From a virus: a stretch of 22,110 bases of DNA. Below, one piece after another: positions 6,151-12,920 of the stretch. The stretch spans positions 1 to 22,110 of IMG/VR virus record IMGVR_UViG_3300047557_000090; one strand, written 5' to 3'. Position 1 is the stretch's first letter. Every line of letters begins with the position of its first letter. Made by a program: the position numbers and the translations under genes. Below the pieces are notes generated by a model, which saw nothing but the letters and a program-made list of their open reading frames with translations, was not told the origin of the DNA and searched no databases.

Positions 6151-6371
6151 GCGTAGCGCACATGACTGAGATGGGCCTGTGTGACCCGGAGACGCACACG
6201 ATCAAGATTCGTGCATCGTTGCCGGAGCAGGCTCAGGAGGCTACCTTTTACCATGAACTTGTCCATGCGGTGCTGTTTACAATGGGTAAGACAAACCATG
6301 ATGAGGAGTTTGTTGACACTTTTGGTGGTTTGCTTCATCAGTATTCTAGGACAATGAATGAAACCAAGTAG
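6105..6371 (+). CDS. HExxH metalloprotease-like protein, early region
   Basis: 88 residues from the GTG at 6105. The core is FYHELVHAVLFTMGK (start of the zincin signature HELVH) followed by a DEEFVDTFGGLLHQ helix that could supply a third ligand. Upstream is a short beta region (CQWTVLSV, then ETHTIKIRAS). Small proteins of this layout (WxV, then DxxTxxIxI, then HExxH, then FxxxxxxLLxQ) occur as unknown genes near nucleases in many phages; some resemble the IrrE/SprT-type minimal zincins. The frame is open to an ATG at 6015, but that extension lies over conserved exonuclease sequence. No GTG-proximal ribosome binding site is convincing, so the start is uncertain. Substrate unknown. Confidence 0.75.
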   Translation: MVASFNLAGCQWTVLSVAHMTEMGLCDPETHTIKIRASLPEQAQEATFYHELVHAVLFTMGKTNHDEEFVDTFGGLLHQYSRTMNETK

Positions 6372-6702
6372 CGCAAAGAACAAAGGCAGGCTGTTGCAGC
6401 AGTGGACTGCCAAGAAGATGCTGGAGTATGCGCCTACGCTAGAGCCTGACGATGTTGTAAGCACTAGCATGGGCGCAGGAGGCGCTGATGTCAAACTGTC
6501 CCCTGCTGCTCGGAAGATTTACCCGTTCCAGATCGAATGTAAGTCTCATGCAAAGATTGCTGTGTACGACTTTTACCGTCAAGCAGCCTCTCACGGGACT
6601 TACGAGCCTCTGGTGGTCATCAAACAGAATCAGTGCAAGCCGCTAGTGATCGTGGACGCTGATTACTTCTTTAAGGTGTACAATGAAAATCGAAATCCCT
6701 GA
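6358..6702 (+). CDS. PD-(D/E)XK endonuclease, probable junction resolvase or endonuclease I substitute
   Basis: 114 residues. The sequence contains D44 (GGADVKLS), E60-C-K62 (PFQIECKS) and Q75 (DFYRQA), the D...ExK...Q order of the PD-(D/E)XK nuclease fold; a basic N-terminus (KNKGRLLQQWTAKKM) should contact DNA. T7-like phages carry endonuclease I, a resolvase with this fold, at the same place just after or near the 5'-3' exonuclease; this protein is shorter and probably plays that role, or nicks DNA. It overlaps the upstream gene by 14 bases and the downstream one by 20. Confidence 0.8.
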   Translation: MKPSSAKNKGRLLQQWTAKKMLEYAPTLEPDDVVSTSMGAGGADVKLSPAARKIYPFQIECKSHAKIAVYDFYRQAASHGTYEPLVVIKQNQCKPLVIVDADYFFKVYNENRNP

Positions 6703-6907
6703 CGAAGCACTGGATGAGTTCCTTGTCCAGTCATTGAAAGAAGGACTGGATACTGTGTCTTACTTCTCTGGAAGCCATCCTGAAGACATTGCTAATAACA
6801 TTCGATTGAAGGGTGCTTTCATCACTCTGTTGGAATACTACATGTGTCATACGGACTTCATTGAGTTCATTAAGGAAGAGTATCGTGGAAGTAACGCAGA
6901 TTCGTGA
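6683..6907 (+). CDS. Hypothetical small acidic protein
   Basis: 74 residues starting MKIEIPDEALDEFLVQSLKEG, with AAGG a few bases upstream of the ATG. The first part is a strand and an acidic helix; the second (IANNIRLKGAFITLLEYYM, then FIEFIKEEYRG) is helical. Small proteins beginning with IxIPDEALDxFLVxxLKE recur in podoviruses next to the gene that follows here; this is recalled context. No enzymatic motifs. It overlaps the nuclease gene by 20 bases and the next by 23. Role unknown. Confidence 0.75.
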   Translation: MKIEIPDEALDEFLVQSLKEGLDTVSYFSGSHPEDIANNIRLKGAFITLLEYYMCHTDFIEFIKEEYRGSNADS

Positions 6908-7118
6908 GAACCCGGACGGTAGTGCAGACTTTAGCTTTGAATTGACTGCTTGGGAAAAAGAAGCCTTGATTCGCTTTGCCATCATAGAAGGAATCAAGAA
7001 TGGAATTAAGGAAGGAATGAAATATGCCGTCCGTGAAGACAGTGTGGAAGACGCCGGAGGCGGAGAAGCTGATAGCGTACATGGCTCGGGTGTCGAACCC
7101 AGCGAATCAGGCAAATGA
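6885..7118 (+). CDS. Hypothetical small phage protein
   Basis: 77 residues from the GTG at 6885, which has a good AAGGAAGAG site before it; the longer open frame from 6813 lies wholly inside the upstream gene and is rejected. The N-terminal half, VEVTQIRENPDGSADFSFEL followed by a helix (AWEKEALIRFAIIEGIKNGI), matches a frequent small phage protein pattern of strands with a DGSA turn then a helix. The C-terminal 30 residues are Gly/Ser/Glu-rich and lie in the 95-base overlap with thyX, so their form may be dictated by the other frame. Function unknown. Confidence 0.7.
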   Translation: MEVTQIRENPDGSADFSFELTAWEKEALIRFAIIEGIKNGIKEGMKYAVREDSVEDAGGGEADSVHGSGVEPSESGK

Positions 7119-7662
7119 GAAGTATGTTCCGCTAATCAAGTACCTGATAAAGCACAAGCACTGGAGTCCCTTCGAGATGGTCAATGTTTGCATGGAGATA
7201 GAATGCACACGAGACATCGCAAGGCAGATTCTGAGGCATCGTAGTTTCTCCTTCCAGGAGTTCAGTCAACGGTACGCAGTGGCAGACGGCTATGCCTACT
7301 CTGAGCCACGGCTACAGGATGAAAAGAACAGACAGAACAGTCTGCCCGTAGAAGATCGGGAGATGATCCGGTTCTGGGAAGAGCAGCAGTACAATGTGCT
7401 CAAGGCTGCTAAGACGGCGTATGAGAATGCACTGAATGTAGGAATAGCTAAGGAAGTTGCTCGGAAGGTCTTGCCAGAGGGCTTGACAACGAGTAAGATG
7501 TACATGAATGGAACACTTAGGAGTTGGCTCCACTATATCCAGATCAGGACTGGAGTTGAGACTCAGAAGGAACACCGTGAGATTGCGCTCCTGTGTGAGC
7601 AGGAACTGTGGCGTGATTTCCCTAACGTAATGGAGGCTTTGGTAGAAAATGAGTGGATGTGA
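7024..7662 (+). CDS. thyX: Flavin-dependent thymidylate synthase ThyX
   Basis: 212 residues. It converts dUMP to dTMP with methylene-tetrahydrofolate, FAD and NADPH. The signature RHRX7S is present: R71-H72-R73 and S81 in ILRHRSFSFQEFSQRY. The substrate-binding C-terminal pattern LRSWLHYIQIRTG followed by EHREIA is also present, and the length fits the family. The ATG at 7024 has AAGGAAGG upstream and keeps the conserved N-terminal EKLIAYMARVSNP region; an ATG at 7081 would remove it. ThyX works with the class II ribonucleotide reductase further down to supply DNA precursors. It overlaps the upstream gene by 95 bases. Confidence 0.95.
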   Translation: MPSVKTVWKTPEAEKLIAYMARVSNPANQANEKYVPLIKYLIKHKHWSPFEMVNVCMEIECTRDIARQILRHRSFSFQEFSQRYAVADGYAYSEPRLQDEKNRQNSLPVEDREMIRFWEEQQYNVLKAAKTAYENALNVGIAKEVARKVLPEGLTTSKMYMNGTLRSWLHYIQIRTGVETQKEHREIALLCEQELWRDFPNVMEALVENEWM

Positions 7663-7900
7663 TATGTTTGATTTGGACAACGAAGAAGAGAAGAGCAACT
7701 ATACTTTTGCCTTTTCTGGGGATGAACGGAACATTAACTTCAATGTTGCTGTAGACTATGACGGGACTTGGAATGATGTCTTGCGTCATTTCCTTGACTT
7801 TCTTGGCTCTGTGTATGGGTACAACATTAGCAAGTATGTGACGATGGAGTCTCCTCGTGGGTTTAGGGACTTGAAAGACGATGAAGATACTACTACTTGA
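7649..7900 (+). CDS. Hypothetical acidic phage protein
   Basis: 83 residues, starting MSGCDMFDLDNEEEKSNY at 7649; an alternative ATG at 7664 would remove five residues, and neither has a strong ribosome binding site. The sequence is acidic and reads as two or three beta strands (NYTFAFSG, NINFNVAVDY) followed by an aromatic helix (WNDVLRHFLDFLGSVYGY) and a polar tail. This strand-helix form, with a W..VL..F..FL.G.YGY motif, is found in small unknown phage proteins. It overlaps ThyX by 14 bases and the exonuclease gene by 20. Function unknown. Confidence 0.7.
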   Translation: MSGCDMFDLDNEEEKSNYTFAFSGDERNINFNVAVDYDGTWNDVLRHFLDFLGSVYGYNISKYVTMESPRGFRDLKDDEDTTT

Positions 7901-8621
7901 CATTGAAACTGCACCGAACACAGCCTATGTCTGGGGACTGTTTAAGCAAAACATCAGCATCAGTCAGATCGTGGACTCTAGCGCAATGCTGTGCTGGGCT
8001 GCTAAGTGGCTGGATCAAGAGGATGTCATGTTCAGCAGCATTATGGGTGGACGCAAGAAAATGCTACAACGCATCCACAAGCTGCTGGACGAGGCTGACG
8101 CAGTAGTCCACTACAATGGTTCTAGGTTCGACATTCCTACGCTCAACAAGGAATTCCTTGAGGCAGGGATGTCACCGCCTAGCCCGTATGCTCAGATTGA
8201 CCTTCTGAAGACTGCACGACAGCAGTTCCGGTTCCCGAGCAACAAGCTAGACTATGTTGGCCGTGCTCTGGGACTGGGACAGAAAGTGTCTCACGAAGGC
8301 TTTGAGTTGTGGATCAAGTGCATGAACAAGGACAAGGATGCCTGGACTCGTATGCAGGCGTACAATGTCCAAGATGTTCTGTTGCTTGAGAAGGTGTACA
8401 AGCGGTTCCTGCCTTGGATCAAGAACCATCCTAATCGCGGTGTTCACATGGACACCGATCATGTTTGCCCTACTTGTGGGAGTCACAATGTCCAAAAGCG
8501 AGGTTATAATCACACGAAAGCAGGTCGATACCAACGATATCAGTGCCGAGACTGTGCAACTTGGTCAGCAGCTAAGGGAACAATTAGTGAGTCGAGGGAT
8601 ACTCTCAGACATATCGTGTAA
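7881..8621 (+). CDS. DEDD 3'-5' exonuclease fused to a C-terminal zinc ribbon
   Basis: 246 residues. Residues 1-180 form a DnaQ/RNase H-like exonuclease: D7/E9 (LLLDIET), D84 (VVHYNGSRFDIPTL, 75-88), and Y161 to D165 (YNVQD), the DEDDy arrangement. Residues 196-225 form a zinc ribbon with C196-C199 (CPTCG) and C222-C225 (CRDC), separated by a basic region (KRGYNHTKAGRYQRYQ) like the ribbons of transposases such as InsA. It probably degrades single-stranded or nicked DNA, with the ribbon for binding. The polymerase already has its own proofreading domain, so this is a second exonuclease. It overlaps both neighbours. Confidence 0.85.
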   Translation: MKILLLDIETAPNTAYVWGLFKQNISISQIVDSSAMLCWAAKWLDQEDVMFSSIMGGRKKMLQRIHKLLDEADAVVHYNGSRFDIPTLNKEFLEAGMSPPSPYAQIDLLKTARQQFRFPSNKLDYVGRALGLGQKVSHEGFELWIKCMNKDKDAWTRMQAYNVQDVLLLEKVYKRFLPWIKNHPNRGVHMDTDHVCPTCGSHNVQKRGYNHTKAGRYQRYQCRDCATWSAAKGTISESRDTLRHIV

Positions 8622-8964
8622 GACCTGCTTCTATGGGCCTGTCAAGCAAACCATGCACCGTATCTGCGACACTTGCTTCACGCTAAAGGGTACGCAGTAC
8701 GAGAACTGGGTTGACAAGAACATATACGCTGAGACAACTAAGGAAGAAGAACAGAATATGGATGCTATTAGCAAGCCAGTTCATTACAACTACAGCACGG
8801 TGCAGCCTATTGATGCTATTGAGGCTTGGAAGCTGAATTTCAGGCTCTCCAATGTCATCAAGTATGTGGCTCGACACCGACAAAAGAATGGGCTGGAGGA
8901 CTTGAAGAAAGCCCTCTGGTATCTCCAGCGGGAGATTGATAAGTATGACCCTAACGTTCAATGA
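8587..8964 (+). CDS. DUF3310 family protein with N-terminal zinc-binding Cys pairs
   Basis: 125 residues from the GTG at 8587, chosen because AAGGGA lies seven bases upstream and the overlap with the previous gene is then 35 bases; an upstream ATG at 8488 would give 158 residues. The N-terminal part has C11-C14 and C27-C30 (CKTC, CDTC) followed by YENW. Residues 62-118 are the DUF3310 domain (SKPVHYNYSTVQPIDAIEAW, then SNVIKYVARHRQKNGLEDLK and YLQREI). DUF3310 proteins are widespread in phages and sometimes labelled nucleotide kinase-like, which is not established. The location between exonuclease and RNR suggests nucleotide or DNA metabolism. Confidence 0.85.
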   Translation: MSRGILSDISCKTCFYGPVKQTMHRICDTCFTLKGTQYENWVDKNIYAETTKEEEQNMDAISKPVHYNYSTVQPIDAIEAWKLNFRLSNVIKYVARHRQKNGLEDLKKALWYLQREIDKYDPNVQ

Positions 8965-9097
8965 TTTGAAAGATCGTCTAAAGGCTCTGGATGAAGTAAC
9001 GCTTCTGGAGCTTTTAGACCTGAAGAGTGAAGACATCGTAGATCGGTTTGAAGACCTGATCGAAGATAAACAAGAACAACTAGAGAAGGAATTTTAA
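8945..9097 (+). CDS. Small acidic phage protein upstream of RNR
   Basis: 50 residues beginning MTLTFNDLKDRLKALDE, with GGGAGA upstream. The whole chain is acidic and helical: LDEVTLLELLDLKSEDIVDRF is followed by an EDLIEDKQEQLEKEF coil. Small proteins with the LLELLDIxSEDIVDRFxDxIE pattern occur in many aquatic podoviruses near replication genes; this is recalled family knowledge. The ATG overlaps the end of the DUF3310 gene by 20 bases, and its TAA overlaps the RNR start by one base (TAATG). Function unknown. Confidence 0.8.
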   Translation: MTLTFNDLKDRLKALDEVTLLELLDLKSEDIVDRFEDLIEDKQEQLEKEF

Positions 9098-11007
9098 TGA
9101 CTGCCTTTCAGATGAACTTTTTTAACGAGTATATTGCCAAGTCCAGGTATTCCCGTTACCTTGACGACAAAGGCCGCCGTGAGCACTGGCCTGAGACAGT
9201 CAATCGTTACTTTGACTTCATGGAAGGACACCTGAGGAAGAAACACAACTACCTCTTGCCTACCGAGCTTCGCAAGGAACTGCAAGATGCTGTGACGAAC
9301 CTTGAGGTTGTGCCGTCCATGCGTGCGATTATGACCGCAGGCGATGCCCTGGATCGTCAGAATGTGGCTGGATACAACTGCTCGTACCTGCCCGTTGATG
9401 ACCCTAAGGCATTCGATGAGGCAATGTATATCCTGCTCTGTGGTACAGGGGTAGGCTTTAGCGTAGAGGAAAAGTATGTCAATCGTCTGCCGGAAGTTCC
9501 AGATCATTTGTTTGACTCTAACACTGTGGTGGTCGTCAAGGACTCTAAGGAAGGCTGGGCAAAGGCTCTGCGACAGATTATTGCCCTCCTGTATGCCGGA
9601 GAAGTACCTAAGTGGGATGTATCCGCCGTACGTCCTGCTGGGGCACGCCTTAAGACCTTTGGTGGTCGAGCAAGTGGCCCGGAACCGTTGGTGGAGTTGT
9701 TCCGCTACACTGTCGCTAAGTTCAAGACAGCCGCTGGTCGTAAACTTAACTCGCTGGAATGCCATGATATTCTGTGCAAGATCGGGGAAGTCGTTGTGGT
9801 TGGAGGGGTACGCCGGTCTGCGATGATTAGTCTGTCTGACCTGAGCGATGACCGTATGGCTCACGCTAAGGCAGGAAACTGGTGGGAAGGCAACGCACAG
9901 CGTGCATTGGCCAACAACTCGGCAGTCTACACGACTAAGCCCTCTGTTGGCCAGTTCATGCGTGAATGGTCTGCTATTTATGAATCACACTCTGGTGAAC
10001 GAGGTATCTTCAATCGGTATGCTAGTCAAGCTCAGGCGGCTCGTAATGGCCGCCGCGACCCAAATCAGGAATGGGGAACGAATCCCTGTAGTGAAATTAT
10101 TCTACGCCCTTATCAGTTCTGTAATCTTAGTTCTGTCATTGTGCGGCCTAGCGATACTTTCTCTGATCTTGAGCGTAAAGTGCGTCTTGCAACTATCCTG
10201 GGAACTTGGCAGTCAACACTTACGAACTTCCCGTATCTTCGCAAGATTTGGCAAAACAACACCGAAGAGGAACGACTGCTAGGAGTGTCGATGACGGGTA
10301 TCCTAGATAACTCGTTGCTGAACAACCCTGACGATCCCCGTCTACCTGACCTTTTGGAGAAGTTGAAAACCCATGCTGTTCGCACTAATGCTGTTATGGC
10401 TGACGCTATCGGTATCAACCGGAGTGTTGCTATCACAGCTATCAAACCTGAGGGTACAGTCTCCCAGCTCACGGGCACTGCTAGTGGTATTCATCCTCAA
10501 CACGCTAAGTATTATATTCGTCGGGTTCGTTCTGATAACAAAGACCCTCTCACTGACTTCCTGAAGTCTCAAGGGTTCCCGTCAGAGCCTGACTTCTATA
10601 AGTCTGACAGCACGACAGTGTTCAGCTTCCCTGTGGCTGTGGCTGACGGTGCTGTGCTGCGTGAGGACTTGGATGCTATCAAGCATCTGCGTCTGTGGCT
10701 GCTGTATCAGGAACACTACTGTGAGCACAAGCCTTCTGTGACCATCTCTGTCAAGGAACAAGAGTGGCCTAAGGTTGGTGCTTGGGTGTGGGACAACTTT
10801 GACAAGATCACTGGCGTGTCTTTCCTGCCGATGGACGGAGGAACCTATCGACAGGCACCGTATGAGGAGATCGACAGTGCGGAGTACGAACGCCTAAAGG
10901 CTGCAATGCCTGCGGGGATTGACTGGGATGCTTTCATTGAAAGGACTGACAATGTAGAAGGAGCACAGACTTTGGCCTGCACGGCTGGAGCCTGCGAACT
11001 ACCGTGA
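9097..11007 (+). CDS. Adenosylcobalamin-dependent (class II) ribonucleotide reductase
   Basis: 636 residues. It reduces ribonucleotides to deoxyribonucleotides with coenzyme B12 radical chemistry in the cytoplasm. Key residues by comparison with the monomeric Lactobacillus enzyme: redox cysteines C95 (AGYNCSYL) and C342 (FCNL), radical cysteine C331 and E333 in NPCSEI (329-334), and the C-terminal shuttle pair C628/C633 in ACTAGACELP. The form is the short monomeric RTPR type (about 739 residues in Lactobacillus), with no partner subunit gene nearby, as expected. The phage cannot make B12, so it depends on host or medium cobalamin. The start overlaps the previous stop by one base. Confidence 0.95.
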   Translation: MTAFQMNFFNEYIAKSRYSRYLDDKGRREHWPETVNRYFDFMEGHLRKKHNYLLPTELRKELQDAVTNLEVVPSMRAIMTAGDALDRQNVAGYNCSYLPVDDPKAFDEAMYILLCGTGVGFSVEEKYVNRLPEVPDHLFDSNTVVVVKDSKEGWAKALRQIIALLYAGEVPKWDVSAVRPAGARLKTFGGRASGPEPLVELFRYTVAKFKTAAGRKLNSLECHDILCKIGEVVVVGGVRRSAMISLSDLSDDRMAHAKAGNWWEGNAQRALANNSAVYTTKPSVGQFMREWSAIYESHSGERGIFNRYASQAQAARNGRRDPNQEWGTNPCSEIILRPYQFCNLSSVIVRPSDTFSDLERKVRLATILGTWQSTLTNFPYLRKIWQNNTEEERLLGVSMTGILDNSLLNNPDDPRLPDLLEKLKTHAVRTNAVMADAIGINRSVAITAIKPEGTVSQLTGTASGIHPQHAKYYIRRVRSDNKDPLTDFLKSQGFPSEPDFYKSDSTTVFSFPVAVADGAVLREDLDAIKHLRLWLLYQEHYCEHKPSVTISVKEQEWPKVGAWVWDNFDKITGVSFLPMDGGTYRQAPYEEIDSAEYERLKAAMPAGIDWDAFIERTDNVEGAQTLACTAGACELP

Positions 11008-11177
11008 ACTTCATCCTACAGTTTAGGCTCGGTATCGGCTTCGACATCGAGCACAATGAGATCAATCGGTACTGTATGCTAGACGAGGAAGGCAAAGAAG
11101 AAGTTGTTTGCTTTGTTGGTCTAATCATAAAGATACCGTTCATTGAAATCCTGATCGGAGATTTCTTCACGGAATAA
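11004..11177 (+). CDS. Small hydrophobic phage protein at the end of the early arm
   Basis: 57 residues from a GTG that overlaps the RNR stop in a GTGA junction. The sequence opens MNFILQFRLGIGFDIEHN and ends in a hydrophobic run (EVVCFVGLIIKIPFIEILIG), which reads as beta strands or a weak membrane segment. Short proteins beginning FxFxFRLGxG are common unknowns in podoviruses. The upstream GGAG is about 14 bases from the start, so translation is probably coupled to RNR. It is the last rightward gene, three bases before the terminator hairpin. Function unknown. Confidence 0.7.
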   Translation: MNFILQFRLGIGFDIEHNEINRYCMLDEEGKEEVVCFVGLIIKIPFIEILIGDFFTE

Positions 11178-11223
11178 AAAAAGCCCCTGCAAGGTTCCTA
11201 TAAAGGTTCCTTGACAGGGGCTT
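11176..11223. terminator. Terminator between convergent arms, strongest for leftward transcription
   Basis: The outer stem AAGCCCCTG (11181-11189) pairs with CAGGGGCTT (11215-11223). It continues as CAAGG (11190-11194) with CCTTG (11209-11213), leaving one bulged A at 11214 and a 14-base loop. Seven A at 11176-11182 become a U run after the stem on the leftward transcript. The rightward side has only a mixed AATTATTT, so rightward termination is probably weaker. Position three bases from the endolysin stop and next to the last early gene fits a shared terminator. Confidence 0.9.
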
Positions 11224-11225
11224 AA

Positions 11226-11693
11226 TTATTTCAACAGCAGGCTTTCTGCCTGTCTCCTTCTAGTCAATCCTCTGAGCACTCTACCGGCTGCTTTGTCCCA
11301 CTTAAGGCACTCCAGCGCAGCCTCTTCCCAGTTCTTCTCGTTGATCCTCTTCCTGAAGGTACTGATACGAAGGTTACCCAGTCCACAGTTGTAGGCCCAT
11401 GACAGCACAGCAGCCTGTCGCCTAGGTGGCTCATCCTTCAGACCGGGGCAGAGCTTCATCACACCCACATAGAAGTACTCTAGATGCTCGTCTAAGCCCT
11501 TCTCGCACTGCTCCATAGTCCAGATTGTGTCTGGATTGATGTCAGGGCCAGTAGAGCCATAGCCGATAGTCCATGGGTGTCCACCTGTGCCCGGATCAGG
11601 ATACGCTTTGACCATTCCGTTAGGAAGAACTTTAGCGCATCCTTCAAAGGGCTTGACTAGAACATTCTTACATAGTTCAATTGCGGGGTTCAT
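11226..11693 (-). CDS. Endolysin, GH24 phage lysozyme
   Basis: 155 residues. It cleaves the N-acetylmuramic acid-N-acetylglucosamine bond of peptidoglycan at the end of infection. The catalytic triad of the T4/lambdoid lysozyme fold is visible: E17 (KPFEGC), D33 (YPDPGTGG) and T42 (PWTIGYGSTG). The later SWAYNCGLGNLRISTFRKRIN and GLTRRRQAE motifs are typical of the C-terminal lobe. The spacing between E17 and D33 is longer than in T4 lysozyme. There is no signal peptide or SAR segment, so export should need a holin. The start overlaps the upstream stop (ATGA). It is the last gene of the late arm. Confidence 0.94.
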   Translation of the reverse strand: MNPAIELCKNVLVKPFEGCAKVLPNGMVKAYPDPGTGGHPWTIGYGSTGPDINPDTIWTMEQCEKGLDEHLEYFYVGVMKLCPGLKDEPPRRQAAVLSWAYNCGLGNLRISTFRKRINEKNWEEAALECLKWDKAAGRVLRGLTRRRQAESLLLK

Positions 11694-12421
11694 TTAAGTC
11701 CGGGCTTAAACGGGTCTTCAAAAACATCTACAAATTTGTCTTCTTTATATGGAGTATTTTTTCTTTCGTTCTCTACAGATTTCTTAGAACGAGAAGAAAT
11801 ATCTTCTTTCAATTGACTTGGAAGCCCTTTGAACTGCTCCATTAAAATAGAAAACTCAGTAGCAAAAGAAGGGTCTAGGTGAACATTTTGAGGTACTTTG
11901 CTCATCCAGATACGCTGTTGCGGATCGCTTACTGATGCCCTTCCTAGTCCATGTGCTTGCAGTTCTCTAGGGGTTGTCCTATAAAAATAGAAATCATCTT
12001 TCTTTGTTTCAGGATATAGCCTAGCAAGAGTGCCTTCTAATGTCTGCTTTCCGGCCTCTACTGCTTGCTTCTGCTGTCTAAGCGATCCAACAGGGCCAAA
12101 GTTACTAGCAAATGTTTTATTTGCTGTGTCTAAGAACTGTCGTTCTTCTTTAGTAACTTTCTCTCCGTCCATAATCTTCTTAGCTATTTCTGATGCAGCA
12201 TTGAAGAAAAGACGATACTGAACAGCGTGCGACATCTCATGGGCAAGCGTTGCAGCCTTTTGCTTATTTTCCTTTGACGGAGTAGGAGCAATTATCGTAT
12301 TTTCTACAGTATCATATTCCCCACGTGCGCCTGAATACGGGCTTCTTTGAATCCATCTAGGAAGAAGTCCTTGTTCAGCTAAGAGATTGTATACTTCGCT
12401 GGGATTGAATAAGTTAGCCAT
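11690..12421 (-). CDS. HExxH metallopeptidase-like protein in the virion/lysis region
   Basis: 243 residues. ATLAHEMSHAVQY (58-70) carries the zincin motif H61-E62-M63-S64-H65. A possible third ligand lies further on, for example E152 or H156 in TPRELQAHGLG, but this is not certain. The C-terminal 50 residues are highly charged and Lys-rich (SSRSKKSVENERKNTPYKED) and probably flexible. No signal peptide. It stands between a holin-like gene and the endolysin and is downstream of the internal virion proteins, so it could act in lysis, in virion maturation or on injection. The gene looks more A+T-rich than the endolysin gene beside it. Substrate unknown. Confidence 0.75.
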   Translation of the reverse strand: MANLFNPSEVYNLLAEQGLLPRWIQRSPYSGARGEYDTVENTIIAPTPSKENKQKAATLAHEMSHAVQYRLFFNAASEIAKKIMDGEKVTKEERQFLDTANKTFASNFGPVGSLRQQKQAVEAGKQTLEGTLARLYPETKKDDFYFYRTTPRELQAHGLGRASVSDPQQRIWMSKVPQNVHLDPSFATEFSILMEQFKGLPSQLKEDISSRSKKSVENERKNTPYKEDKFVDVFEDPFKPGLK

Positions 12422-12431
12422 ATTTACTCAC

Positions 12432-12920
12432 TTAGTTCTTAGGTTCACGTTTCTCAATGCTCCGACCAAGGAACCAGAACGTCAGAATCATCATCAGCAT
12501 ACTGAAGTCATCAGCAGTCCAGATTTCTTGCATGACCTGGATAGCGGGTAAACCACTATTGACAGCATACATGATGGTAACGATCTTGACAGCCGTATAC
12601 AGACCGAAGAGCAACCAAGTGATACCGGGACGAACCAGAGCAGAGATAGAAGCAACCCACTTGTAAGCCTTCTTATCGGCTTCGGCTTGCTGCTTGAATG
12701 CTTCTCCGATAGCGTCTACATTGGCCTTGCTGAAGTCAATATACTTCTCTTCCATGCGGTACTCACCCCGCATCTTCTCTAGGTCAGTCTGAAGAGAGAA
12801 CATCTTCAGTTCGTGGCTTCGTTCATCTTTACGGTCAAGCCACTTCAGTACCTCCGGGGCCAGCCGGAACAGGCCACCGAAGATACTACCTAGAAGACCG
12901 CCTCCTAGCATTTCAAACAT
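12432..12920 (-). CDS. Probable holin (three-helix membrane protein)
   Basis: 162 residues. The N-terminus MFEMLGGGLLGSIFGGLFRL is hydrophobic and glycine-rich; a long charged helix follows (about 28-84). Then come two adjacent membrane segments with an arginine between (KWVASISALVRPGITWLLFG, 87-106, on through VKIVTIMYAV, 111-120) and a last segment (FSMLMMILTFWFLG, 139-152) before a charged tail. The layout resembles the three-TM holin family of gene transfer agents and phages (GTA_holin_3TM), where an ARP or VRP motif lies in the first TM. Its location two genes upstream of the endolysin supports a lysis role. The start overlaps the upstream stop (TGATG). Confidence 0.7.
   Translation of the reverse strand: MFEMLGGGLLGSIFGGLFRLAPEVLKWLDRKDERSHELKMFSLQTDLEKMRGEYRMEEKYIDFSKANVDAIGEAFKQQAEADKKAYKWVASISALVRPGITWLLFGLYTAVKIVTIMYAVNSGLPAIQVMQEIWTADDFSMLMMILTFWFLGRSIEKREPKN

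Noticed and set aside
8338-8586. N-terminal extensions of the DUF3310 protein to 8338 or to the ATG at 8488
   Set aside because: They lie over the exonuclease zinc ribbon coding frame; the GTG at 8587 has AAGGGA at good spacing. The 8488 start remains possible.
9094-9864. 256-residue open frame on the minus strand inside the RNR gene
   Set aside because: It lies antisense to a clear RNR with catalytic motifs, has no recognised motifs, and its composition is that of a mirrored coding frame.
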